This document shows positions 5,948 through 13,934 of a stretch of DNA of 16,755 nt, piece after piece. Below the pieces are notes generated by a model, which saw only the letters and a list, made by a program, of their open reading frames with translations, searched no databases and was not told the DNA's origin. Position 1 is the stretch's first letter. Each line of letters starts with the position of its first letter. Origin of the DNA: Clostridia bacterium (GTDB taxonomy: Bacteria > Bacillota > Clostridia > Oscillospirales > CAG-272); contig JAGBXH010000012.1 in NCBI GenBank assembly GCA_017629395.1, forward strand, positions 1 to 16,755. The letters run 5' to 3'. The position numbers were made by a program, and so were the translations under genes.

Positions 5948-8143
5948 TTAGCGTGCACTTCGCTTTTGACCAAGCAGAACGATTAAGACTATTACCGTAA
6001 CACAGCAGAATGCGACAGCAATGAGTACAAATAAGGTCCGAGGTTTAACAGAAGGCACATCCTCCTTGCCGGTCGACTGTTCTTGACTTGTTGAGTCCGA
6101 ACCGTTTGTTTGGGTTTCTTCAATTGGCGGTTGGGATGCTAATGTCTCAGCATCGGTCGTTTCCTGCTCGGTCGTAACCTCTGTCGATCTGTAGGAAAGG
6201 CCATAGCCACGATCGAAAGCAAATGAATTTGTAAATTCACCTTTCTCAGCATTGAAAACGGGCACGTTAAGCGGCAGCCTTCCGCTTGGCGAGAAGGTAC
6301 CAAGAATGATCTCCACTCCTGCAAGGATATTCGGTCCGTAAGCATTTTTCTCAGCTGTTACGTCACCAAGGATTGCCGTAGTCGGATCAACCGACGAACC
6401 CTTGCAGCCATAGACCGCAATCAAAGCATCCGCTTGGGGGTAAAGTTGAACGTCATACGGCTTATCCGCCGAAATAATAATGCTTTTCTTACCGCAGGAG
6501 CTTGCGTATTGGCACAAGGCATTGGGCACTGCTGTCAACCAATGCGTATAGCCCATTCTCGCAGCGGAGCTGCACTCTGAAATAATTATGAGCGTATCAG
6601 CCGCTTCAAGCTTTTCCTGCAGAATAGGATCAAACGCTTGATCGGTCATAGAATCTGCGTTAAAGCGATAATAATCCACCAGAGCTCCATTCGGGATAAG
6701 CCCCTGCGCTTTTGCTCTGTTCCACGCCATGAGTGTGAGCGCACTCTCGTCCTCAAACGCAACCAGCATTAGCACACGAGAGCTTGAGGTGAGCTTGAGC
6801 GGTAACACCTCATTTTCATTTCGGATAAGGGTGACTGCTGCGGCTGCCATCTCTCTCTCGATTTCGCGATTTGCTTGGCATCCGACAGCTTCGGTTGCCC
6901 TTTCTATTGTAAAGGCAGCAGGATCATAGTCAAGTATACCGCTGTTTTTCTTAACGGTAAGAATTCTTCTGACTGCATCATCAATACGCGCCTGAGGGAT
7001 CACTTCGCTGTTGACGGCATTCACAATTCCGTCAATCACAGCATTCAGAGTTGTCAGGTCATCCATACAGCTAAGTCGTGTTGGCATGCAGATCATATCT
7101 GCTCCCGCCTGAACGGAAATAATCGCCGCTTGGACAGCATCCCAATGATCGGTGATACCCGCCATATTCATTGCGTCGGTCACAACAATGCCCTCAAAGC
7201 CCATCGTTTGCTTCAAAAGACCGGTCAGAATATCATCGGACATCGTGGCAGGCAAGCTTTCAAGATTGCCTGTCTTTTGAGAGAGGACCTGATCGCTCTC
7301 AAGCTGCGGAAACAGGATATGCGCGGTCATAATCATCTCAATCCCTTGAGAGATCAGGATATCGAAGGGCTTGAGCTCATTATCTCTAAGCTCTGCTATT
7401 GATTTGTCAACGCTCGGCAGCCCGTAATGCGAGTCCTTTGCCGTATCCCCGTGACCCGGAAAGTGCTTAGCGGTGCCGATCACACCAAATTCTGACATAC
7501 CTTCCACAATCGCAGAAGCAAGTGCACCCACCATATCGGGATCGTCTCCAAAGGAACGAAGCCCTATAACGGGATTATTCGCATTGCTGTTAACATCAAC
7601 TACCGGTGCTAAATTTGAGTTGATGCCGAGTACGCTCAGCTCAGAGCCTATAATGCGTCCTGCTGCTTTTGCATACTTCGTACCGTGAGCAGCATAGGTT
7701 GCGCCAAGCGCCATGTTTCCGGGCAACGCAGTTCCCGTTCCAAGTCTGACAACGTTGCCCCCCTCCTGGTCCGCAGTCATGATCAGGGGAATCCCGTTGT
7801 TCTTGGTCGCAGCCTCTTGAAATGATTGTGTCAATTGCAGCGTCTGCTCGGTTTCCTTCAGATTGTTGGCAAACAAGATAACAGCTCCGAAATTGTACTC
7901 TTCGACAATGCCGTACACCTCGTCGTTCATACTTGTGAAATCTGCGGCATCCTCAGCGCTGCTTCCCCACTTTCTGAAATCCACCATCAGCATTTGCGTG
8001 ACCTTATCACGAAGTGACATTGAAGAAAGCAGGCTTTCCACCGTATTTTCATCCGGTTGGGCATACGAATCAACTGATATTACGGGAAGCATATTCAATA
8101 GCATCACAAGCAGCATCAGCATCCCGATAAATTTGAGCTTCAT
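5948..8143 (-). CDS. nagZ: Membrane-anchored GH3 beta-N-acetylhexosaminidase (NagZ type)
   Basis: A 731-residue exported glycoside hydrolase family 3 enzyme, expected to remove beta-linked N-acetylglucosamine from peptidoglycan fragments or other glycans outside the cell. A signal peptide covers about 1-28. The catalytic barrel holds KHFPGHGDT (226-234) and DSH (237-239), the Asp/His pattern typical of N-acetylglucosaminidases in GH3, and the nucleophile Asp323 in VVTDAMNM. A second GH3 C-terminal domain spans about 420-650. Then come a Ser/Thr/Glu/Gln-rich stalk (653-702), a membrane helix (703-724) and a short basic tail, with no LPXTG signal. The start is supported by AAGGAG 7 nt upstream. 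It is the last gene of the operon and lies 85 nt after the 5'-nucleotidase gene. Activity on non-peptidoglycan GlcNAc glycans cannot be excluded. Confidence 0.9.
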   Translation of the reverse strand: MKLKFIGMLMLLVMLLNMLPVISVDSYAQPDENTVESLLSSMSLRDKVTQMLMVDFRKWGSSAEDAADFTSMNDEVYGIVEEYNFGAVILFANNLKETEQTLQLTQSFQEAATKNNGIPLIMTADQEGGNVVRLGTGTALPGNMALGATYAAHGTKYAKAAGRIIGSELSVLGINSNLAPVVDVNSNANNPVIGLRSFGDDPDMVGALASAIVEGMSEFGVIGTAKHFPGHGDTAKDSHYGLPSVDKSIAELRDNELKPFDILISQGIEMIMTAHILFPQLESDQVLSQKTGNLESLPATMSDDILTGLLKQTMGFEGIVVTDAMNMAGITDHWDAVQAAIISVQAGADMICMPTRLSCMDDLTTLNAVIDGIVNAVNSEVIPQARIDDAVRRILTVKKNSGILDYDPAAFTIERATEAVGCQANREIEREMAAAAVTLIRNENEVLPLKLTSSSRVLMLVAFEDESALTLMAWNRAKAQGLIPNGALVDYYRFNADSMTDQAFDPILQEKLEAADTLIIISECSSAARMGYTHWLTAVPNALCQYASSCGKKSIIISADKPYDVQLYPQADALIAVYGCKGSSVDPTTAILGDVTAEKNAYGPNILAGVEIILGTFSPSGRLPLNVPVFNAEKGEFTNSFAFDRGYGLSYRSTEVTTEQETTDAETLASQPPIEETQTNGSDSTSQEQSTGKEDVPSVKPRTLFVLIAVAFCCVTVIVLIVLLGQKRSAR

Positions 8144-8172
8144 TGAGTATCTCCTTGTTATTTGATCAACTT

Positions 8173-8206
8173 ACGAGAACGCAGGATGGTTTTCCTGCGT
8201 TCTCGT
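8173..8206 (-). other. Intercistronic stem-loop before the GH3 gene
   Basis: ACGAGAACGCAGGA (8173-8186) pairs perfectly with its complement at 8193-8206 around a 6-nt loop. It lies between the 5'-nucleotidase stop (8229) and the GH3 ribosome binding site. On the coding (minus) strand the hairpin is preceded by A-rich sequence and followed by TAAGTTGATC, not a T-tract, so it is a poor terminator in that direction. It may protect the upstream mRNA end or mark a processing site. On the plus strand a T-rich run (8209-8220) follows, so it could also stop antisense transcripts. Confidence 0.6.
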
Positions 8207-8228
8207 AGTGTTTATTTTTTCATTGCTT

Positions 8229-10130
8229 TCACTTCTTTAACAGTGCAAACACTTTCTTAAAGTTCATGAAAACGACAATCAAAACGAGAATTACCGCAAT
8301 TCCAATTACTACGATCATCACACCGGGATCAAGATCTTCCCTTACGTCCGTTACGGTGTCCGACGTATCGGAAGTGCTTTCGCTCTCGGTAGGATCTGCT
8401 TGGCTTTCAACAGTAGCAGAGTCGCTTTCAGCACCGGTTGTTTCACTCTCTGCAGCAGTAGTTTCAGTATCACTTTCTTCAAGGCTTTCATCCTCGGAAG
8501 CGTCAATCTTGCCATCTGTAAAGATAATATTGGGCGTTGCCTCTGCATATTCCTGACCAATGGTTCCGCCGAGCACATCAACGACGTAGTACTCCAGCGC
8601 CTCAACATCAAGCATGCCCTCATTTTGAATGATTTTTGCATTCTTCAGCATGGTCATGCCGCTGCCGTAATCGAGCAGGAAGTAATTCGATGCAGCCAAG
8701 GTATACGTATCCGTCAGATCAATCGGCACATACTGTTCGGTCTCTTTATCGAAAATTTCCATATTGTATACGCGGTATTCGCCGGATACGCTGACAAACT
8801 CTTCTTGCTCATTCACTACGACAGAAGTAGGAATGCTTGTATTTACCGAAAAGCGAACGCCTGCCAGGTGAGGAAAGCTTCCGTCCTCAGCGGGCCAGGA
8901 CATGACAGCCATTTCCATCATATCCAGAAGGGTCTGACCACTGACCTCTGCCAAAACAACGCTATTATTGAAAGGCATTACGTTAAGCAAATGGTTGAAT
9001 GTAACGTCACCGGCTAAAATATCCGAACGGATACCACCGCCGTTCATATAACCAATCTCTGCATTCAATGCGCTTCTCATCGCCTCTGCGCACAGATCGC
9101 CCAAATTGGTTTCGGTGTTACGCACCAATCTGTTGCCTTCTGCATCCTTGGTAATAAGATCGACCTCGGTAATAGCAACCTTGCGGTCACCCAACGCGGA
9201 ATATTCCTCGCTGATCTGCTGAATATATGCGTCCACAACGGGATCTGTCAGCTGATAATCTGCGGTTTTGATCAGCTCGGTAGAAAACTCACCGTCAGAA
9301 ATCGTGAGCTTACCAATGTTTTCAAATTTCGTGCCGGTAGAGCTGAGAAGAACCTCATTTCCTCCCTTGTCAACAAGCTTCATGCCTTCGATCACGCTGT
9401 GCGAATGCGCATCAAGCACTACGTCAAGTCCGTTTGTGTTTTCGATCAGATCCTCAATATCTTCCATATCTCCGTAAAGCTCATCCTCCGCGTATCCGAT
9501 ATGAGAAAGAGCGATTACATACTCTGCGCCGGCAGCCTTGGCAGAATCAATGTTTTTCTGCACGACTTCATAAAGCGTAGAGGGATTAAACGTATAGATA
9601 AAATTACCGTTCTCGTCCTTGAATTGTGCAGGCGAGGAAGAGGTTACCGTAGACGGAGTGGTAATACCGATATACGCGATATCGATATCACCGTACGAAA
9701 CGATGGTGTAAGGCTCAAAGTAGGACGAATCCTCACCGATTTTCTGGAAATTGCAAGAAACAGGCTTGGTATTCATCATGCCAACCAATTCATTCAATCT
9801 ATCAAGCTTGTAATCGAACTCATGATTACCCAGTGTTACTGCATCATACCCCACCAGGTTCATAATTTTAACGATGTACTCACCTCTGGAAACAACACCG
9901 AGGCTTTGTCCTTGAACATAGTCGCCACCGGAGACTACGCCAACGTGCTGATAAGTTTGCAGCAATTCATTTTTCATGGCGGCAATCTTTGTGTAACCGC
10001 TTATCTCACAATGTACGTCGTTTTCATAAAGAATCACAATATCATCGTTGCTCTGCGCAAAAGCAGAAAAAGGCACAATGCTGACAAGCAGCAATACGCA
10101 AACGATCATAGCAATAATTTTGTTTTTCAT
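8229..10130 (-). CDS. Membrane-anchored 5'-nucleotidase / 2',3'-cyclic phosphodiesterase family protein
   Basis: A 633-residue exported metallophosphoesterase of the UshA/5'-nucleotidase family, expected to strip phosphate from nucleotides or related phosphate esters at the cell surface. The signal peptide ends near FSAFA-Q (25). Metal-binding motifs appear in order: YENDVHC (Asp38, His40), GGD (Asp70), GNHE (Asn102, His103), LSHIGY (His210) and DAHSHS (His242, His244). The substrate-binding 5_nucleotid_C domain spans about 320-530, with NGGGIRSDI and NVMPFNN. An acidic Ser/Thr/Glu stalk (543-600) and a membrane helix (about 604-624) with a Lys-rich tail replace a sortase motif. Start support: AAAAGGA 7 nt before ATG. 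It lies 40 nt downstream of the amidase gene, in the same operon. UDP-sugar hydrolysis is possible as in UshA; the substrate is not determined by sequence. Confidence 0.9.
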   Translation of the reverse strand: MKNKIIAMIVCVLLLVSIVPFSAFAQSNDDIVILYENDVHCEISGYTKIAAMKNELLQTYQHVGVVSGGDYVQGQSLGVVSRGEYIVKIMNLVGYDAVTLGNHEFDYKLDRLNELVGMMNTKPVSCNFQKIGEDSSYFEPYTIVSYGDIDIAYIGITTPSTVTSSSPAQFKDENGNFIYTFNPSTLYEVVQKNIDSAKAAGAEYVIALSHIGYAEDELYGDMEDIEDLIENTNGLDVVLDAHSHSVIEGMKLVDKGGNEVLLSSTGTKFENIGKLTISDGEFSTELIKTADYQLTDPVVDAYIQQISEEYSALGDRKVAITEVDLITKDAEGNRLVRNTETNLGDLCAEAMRSALNAEIGYMNGGGIRSDILAGDVTFNHLLNVMPFNNSVVLAEVSGQTLLDMMEMAVMSWPAEDGSFPHLAGVRFSVNTSIPTSVVVNEQEEFVSVSGEYRVYNMEIFDKETEQYVPIDLTDTYTLAASNYFLLDYGSGMTMLKNAKIIQNEGMLDVEALEYYVVDVLGGTIGQEYAEATPNIIFTDGKIDASEDESLEESDTETTAAESETTGAESDSATVESQADPTESESTSDTSDTVTDVREDLDPGVMIVVIGIAVILVLIVVFMNFKKVFALLKK

Positions 10131-10170
10131 AGTAAAATCCTTTTCAAATAGTAAAATATTTATTGCGAAA

Positions 10171-11022
10171 TTATCTTCCCTTTGGCATTTTGCGCAGGAA
10201 TATTTTTCCCATTACGATCAAAATGATCATACTAATTGCGGATATCGCAATGATATACAGCAGAATATTCACGCTCAGAATATACGAGGATTCAAAGTGA
10301 TCAACAATCCCGTCATAAATGCCCTGCGCGAACAAGTCCGGATGCTGCTGCAAAAAAGCCGCATCATTTTGATTACTAATAAACCCCATTTCCAACAATA
10401 CAGCAGGCATGGTGGCATGCTTGAGCACGAACAAATCACCGCTTTGCTTCATGCCGCGACTCTTCAGGCCTGTAGCATCCAGCATGCCGTTTAACAGCCG
10501 TTTTCCAAAGGCATACGATTCATCACCCATCCGGGCAGTATGGACCTCAATGCCGTTGGCGGAGTCATCGGTAAACGAGTTGATGTGTAAGCTGATAAAA
10601 TAATCCGCTTCAAATTGTGCAGCTCCATCCACACGCGCCTGCAGGCTGGAATCACGGTCAGTACCCAGCACAGTGCTCTCCTCGGGACGTGACAGGCACA
10701 CCTCAAAACGGCCGTCCTCTTTCAACAGCTCGGCAAGCATGCAACCGATCGAAAAAGTCAGATCCTGCTCATATAAGCCATTCCCTTGCGCGCCAAGATT
10801 ATGATGCGGGGCGGGGTTATGCCCTTGATCGATGTAAATTCTTATGGGATCTGTTTCCAAATCCCTGCCATTAGCCGTCACGCCTTGGGATAAAATGACC
10901 GTTACCAAGGCTGCGCTCGCGCAAGCGATGACGGCTACTAATATACAAATCACAATTCGGTCGAGCAGTAGCAAGGTACGCAATCGACCGCTTCTTTTTT
11001 TCTCCGTTTTTATCTTTTTCAC
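10171..11022 (-). CDS. N-acetylmuramoyl-L-alanine amidase (Amidase_3) with two membrane helices
   Basis: A 283-residue zinc amidase that should cut the bond between N-acetylmuramic acid and L-alanine in peptidoglycan. The zinc and catalytic set is complete: His68 in YIDQGHNP, Glu85 in LYEQDL, His146 in SLHINS and Glu211 in LLEMGFISN. A highly basic N-terminus (1-17) leads into a helix (about 18-45), so the domain faces outward. A second helix (about 249-272) and a basic tail (FLRKMPKGR) follow the domain, which is unusual because most Amidase_3 enzymes are secreted or carry wall-binding repeats. Start is GTG (11022-11020); AAAGGA lies about 11 nt upstream, a little far, but no other in-frame start is close. 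It lies 36 nt after the VanZ-RDD gene and 40 nt before the nucleotidase gene. Confidence 0.9.
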   Translation of the reverse strand: MKKIKTEKKRSGRLRTLLLLDRIVICILVAVIACASAALVTVILSQGVTANGRDLETDPIRIYIDQGHNPAPHHNLGAQGNGLYEQDLTFSIGCMLAELLKEDGRFEVCLSRPEESTVLGTDRDSSLQARVDGAAQFEADYFISLHINSFTDDSANGIEVHTARMGDESYAFGKRLLNGMLDATGLKSRGMKQSGDLFVLKHATMPAVLLEMGFISNQNDAAFLQQHPDLFAQGIYDGIVDHFESSYILSVNILLYIIAISAISMIILIVMGKIFLRKMPKGR

Positions 11023-11058
11023 AAAATCGTCAATCCTTTAATAACTCACAATTTCAGC

Positions 11059-12534
11059 TTACGGAATCATAATATTACAGATGTTTTTTTCAGCAGCATA
11101 ATACGTCGTAAGACTCAGATCAAGGCCTTGAAGCATTTCTGTATAGCTGTCGGAAAGCCGTTCATTGGTTTTGTCTTCTCCCGAAACGCTGAGAATAAGA
11201 GCCTTTCCTTTATAGCGTTTATCGAGTCGGAGCTCGCACGGCGTACCGCCCAGTCCTTGCTCGATCCAGTCAAGCATGACTCCTTCTGCCATAAGCCGCA
11301 CTCTGGTCGCAGATTCCCGCGTGACTCTCATATCTAAGAGCGTATGGTATATTTCATCCGAAAGCATATCGATATTTTCACTTTCGAGCGTTCGAATATC
11401 GATGACGCGAATTCCAAATACCGAGCTGTTTCTGCTTTTTGAGTAGGCTACGTATGTTTTGAATATCCTGTCGTACAGCATTGACGAGCCGTGGGTTACC
11501 GCATTGAAGGTCATTTCAAGAATAACCGCTGCAGCGCACACCATGAGCAAAGCACCTATGAACACCCACAAAACGCTAAGTAATCCGGCGTATTCGGTAT
11601 TGACATTCAAAAGGAAGGATACACCCAGCGGAATGCCGATCACCAGCGAGTAAACGACAACAGCTCTCGCAGCAGCTCTTAAGCGCGACACTCTTTTTCC
11701 GCCCTTTTGCAACAGCTTAAGACCCGTAAGTCTGTAACCAATCGTGCAATCGGAGAACACGAATGCATAAATTGCTCCCATTATAACAAATATCATCAAA
11801 AACACAGGGATACGGAGCAAGGGATATTTTTCTCCAAGCAGGACGCGGATAGGGGGAATGCAAAGCATCAGCGTAACAGATGCGGCAAACACCAACACGA
11901 TATCGCAAAACGTTGCAGCTCCTCTTTGGAAAAAGGATGCTTCACTTCCCTGCGTGAGCTGATGATTGCCTTCCTCAATTTGAGGAAGCAAGCGAACACC
12001 CAGCGGAAATATCAGATATCCCACCATAGCGCCCAGCGTGTTTATGATCAGATCATCTACGTCAAAAACTCTGTATGGAGCCGGATAGATGAAAAACAAT
12101 CCCGTAATCTGCGTTATCTCGCAAAGCAGCGAAAATAGAAATCCTGAGAGCACGGTTTTGCCAAATTTGAAGTCAAACAGAAACCTCATAAAGAACCCCA
12201 GAGGAACCGTCAAAAACAGATTCAGGATAATGACTGCTGACGCAACCGGAGACTTAAGTAAATTGGTTTCAAAAAAGCAATTGAACGGGACGAGCTGCAC
12301 CTGCTCGCTAAGCGGAGGAATAACGTCGAAATACCCTTCGGAGGGCAGCGGAAGCATGGTCATAAAGTAGGCACATATCAAATACAGCACAAAGGTATAC
12401 GTATACGTTTCTCTTCGGACGTTCACGCTTTTCAGCTTTGCATACTTGAATATCGTATGCGGAAGAATGATCGCAAGCGCCAGTAAGGGAGCAATCTGTA
12501 AGGTCATATAAATGGCTTTTATTGTTAATATCAC
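11059..12534 (-). CDS. VanZ-RDD membrane protein with extra C-terminal cytoplasmic domain
   Basis: A 491-residue membrane protein built from three parts. A VanZ-like domain covers about 1-182, with CEITQ (138-142) and the signature FDVDDLIINTLGAMVGY (157-173). An RDD domain covers about 200-366, with QRGAATFCDIVLVF, TIGYRLTGLKLL (264-275) and a closing YDRIFKTYV. A soluble tail of about 120 residues follows. Its stretch 409-450 (ATRVRLMAEGVMLDWIEQ then alternating beta strands) resembles the N-box half of a GHKL ATPase domain without its glycine loops; this is a weak resemblance. VanZ members affect resistance to glycopeptides and lipopeptides by an unclear mechanism; RDD proteins are poorly understood. 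GTG start with AGGAGGT exactly 7 nt upstream is decisive. It is 16 nt after the acyltransferase-like gene. Confidence 0.82.
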   Translation of the reverse strand: MILTIKAIYMTLQIAPLLALAIILPHTIFKYAKLKSVNVRRETYTYTFVLYLICAYFMTMLPLPSEGYFDVIPPLSEQVQLVPFNCFFETNLLKSPVASAVIILNLFLTVPLGFFMRFLFDFKFGKTVLSGFLFSLLCEITQITGLFFIYPAPYRVFDVDDLIINTLGAMVGYLIFPLGVRLLPQIEEGNHQLTQGSEASFFQRGAATFCDIVLVFAASVTLMLCIPPIRVLLGEKYPLLRIPVFLMIFVIMGAIYAFVFSDCTIGYRLTGLKLLQKGGKRVSRLRAAARAVVVYSLVIGIPLGVSFLLNVNTEYAGLLSVLWVFIGALLMVCAAAVILEMTFNAVTHGSSMLYDRIFKTYVAYSKSRNSSVFGIRVIDIRTLESENIDMLSDEIYHTLLDMRVTRESATRVRLMAEGVMLDWIEQGLGGTPCELRLDKRYKGKALILSVSGEDKTNERLSDSYTEMLQGLDLSLTTYYAAEKNICNIMIP

Positions 12535-12548
12535 GCAGCTTACCTCCT
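12535..12548 (-). promoter_or_regulatory. Near-perfect ribosome binding site fixing a GTG start
   Basis: AGGAGGT (minus strand, 12548-12542) followed by a 7-nt spacer places initiation at the GTG 12534-12532 of the VanZ-RDD gene. The site fills the 16-nt gap after the previous stop codon. It is the strongest Shine-Dalgarno match I noticed in the window. Confidence 0.85.
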
Positions 12549-12550
12549 CA

Positions 12551-13807
12551 TTATACCTGTAAGAGAGTATCGCAAAGCTTGTATCTTTCTTCTCCGACGA
12601 TACTTGCGGAAATATCTAACGCGTGCAGTTCTTCGATAAACGCATTGAGGTATTTTTCACCCTTACCGCTTTGCATAAAGGTTAAGGAGAAATCCTCACC
12701 GACCGTCATCACCTCAACGATCAGCATATTTTCCGTATGCTTCTCGCCTATGTATGCATGCAGGTCTTGAACGTAAGCCTCCATGCCACACCAATCCGTT
12801 TTTCCAACGTAACTGATGCCAAAGGTTTTTCCCTCAATGCTGTGCTCAGCGTATTCCGCCATTGCGATCTGCTTATCTTTGAAGCTTGCGTGCTCGGGAA
12901 ATGCATCGATCAGACGATTAACTGCAGCCCTGTCAGCCTCGGCTCCTCCCATCAAAATCACCTGTCCGCGCACAACTGTATTTTGTTTTTCAACGTTCCC
13001 GCTGCGCAGACGAGGAGATAAAGCTACGGGAATATAGCTGACAAGGCTGTGGTGACTCAGCGGTGCGCGGAGCGCGGCACGATATTGATGCTGCACGTGC
13101 GCAATGATGGGTTGGGAAATATGAGGATCAAGCTTATGAAGCGTCCGATACAGCAAAACTGACAAAAATGAGATGGGGCTTCCGTCGGAAGAGGTTGCCT
13201 TTGCCATCATTGCCCTTTGTGAAAAGCGCAAGTGATACGCATACAGCCCTTCTTTGTCAAAAGCATCCGGATCCAAGCCGTATGCCTGCTCGGGCTCTTT
13301 TGGAGAAATGGTCAAATCTCCCTGCTCGAACACACGTTGCGGAAATGGATACGCGTGCTCGCTACGGTCCACCGGACTGTCGGGCAATCGAATATCATCG
13401 GTACGAATACCGTCTGAACCGTATCGTTGCGTCACGTATTGAAGCAACAAGGTTTTGAGAAATGGAAATACTCCCATACCATCCGTCAGATAGTGGCTGC
13501 CATCCAAAAAGATGGTGTTATCCTTGCACCCAAACGAGATAAGATGACCGTTGCTTTGTTCACTTCCCAAAGTGACCGTGTGGTCATCCGGAAAAACAAA
13601 GACAGGTCGAGGATTATAGCGCAAAATCAAATCGTCACCATCTCGCTTTGGACAGACGCTAAAATAAGGATAACGCGCAATCGCCCTCGCAACTGATTTT
13701 GATAGCAGCTCATGATCAACACAGTCTTTCATGCGCACTGCCAGTCTGAAGGTGCTGTAAAAATTCTCATTTGCACCGTAAAGTAAAGGATTAGGTTTAA
13801 ATATCAT
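12551..13807 (-). CDS. Condensation/acyltransferase-superfamily protein (alcohol acetyltransferase-like)
   Basis: A 418-residue soluble protein of the CoA-dependent acyltransferase/condensation superfamily. The catalytic HxxxDG motif is intact as HYLTDG (His105, Asp109, Gly110), set in LDGSHYLTDGMGVF. The N-terminal part (about 14-50) has the usual DHELLSKSVARAIARYPYF helix of the family. A second-half region with NTVVRGQV and SYVGKTDW corresponds to the C-terminal lobe. No carrier protein or adenylation domain is nearby, so stand-alone acyl transfer to an alcohol or amine on a lipid, glycan or small molecule is more likely than peptide synthesis; the substrate is unknown. The ATG at 13807 has only a modest AAAGAG site about 4 nt upstream. 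It is the first gene of the envelope operon, 127 nt from the activase gene. Confidence 0.75.
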   Translation of the reverse strand: MIFKPNPLLYGANENFYSTFRLAVRMKDCVDHELLSKSVARAIARYPYFSVCPKRDGDDLILRYNPRPVFVFPDDHTVTLGSEQSNGHLISFGCKDNTIFLDGSHYLTDGMGVFPFLKTLLLQYVTQRYGSDGIRTDDIRLPDSPVDRSEHAYPFPQRVFEQGDLTISPKEPEQAYGLDPDAFDKEGLYAYHLRFSQRAMMAKATSSDGSPISFLSVLLYRTLHKLDPHISQPIIAHVQHQYRAALRAPLSHHSLVSYIPVALSPRLRSGNVEKQNTVVRGQVILMGGAEADRAAVNRLIDAFPEHASFKDKQIAMAEYAEHSIEGKTFGISYVGKTDWCGMEAYVQDLHAYIGEKHTENMLIVEVMTVGEDFSLTFMQSGKGEKYLNAFIEELHALDISASIVGEERYKLCDTLLQV

Positions 13808-13857
13808 ATTCTCTTTTTGCGATCGGATTCATAAATAAACAATGCGATAATACAAGG

Positions 13858-13894
13858 TATCTACTCTCCAAGTAACTCCTTTATCAATTGACAA
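13858..13894 (-). promoter_or_regulatory. Weak promoter candidate with near-palindrome before the envelope operon
   Basis: On the minus strand TTGATA (13887-13882) and TAGATA (13863-13858) are separated by 18 nt. The -35 lies inside a 14-bp near-perfect palindrome, TTATCAATTGACAA (13881-13894), with a single mismatched pair. This could be a promoter with an overlapping operator for the five-gene operon. The signal is modest, and read-through from the activase gene is also possible because no clear terminator follows 13935. Confidence 0.3.
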
Positions 13895-13934
13895 TCAGAA
13901 ATTTTTGCACTTTTTAGCAAGCACAGACGTGCAA

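Noticed and set aside
9399..10151. Plus-strand open frame of 250 codons opposite the 5'-nucleotidase gene
   Set aside because: All metal-binding motifs and the signal peptide are on the minus strand; this frame is a shadow.
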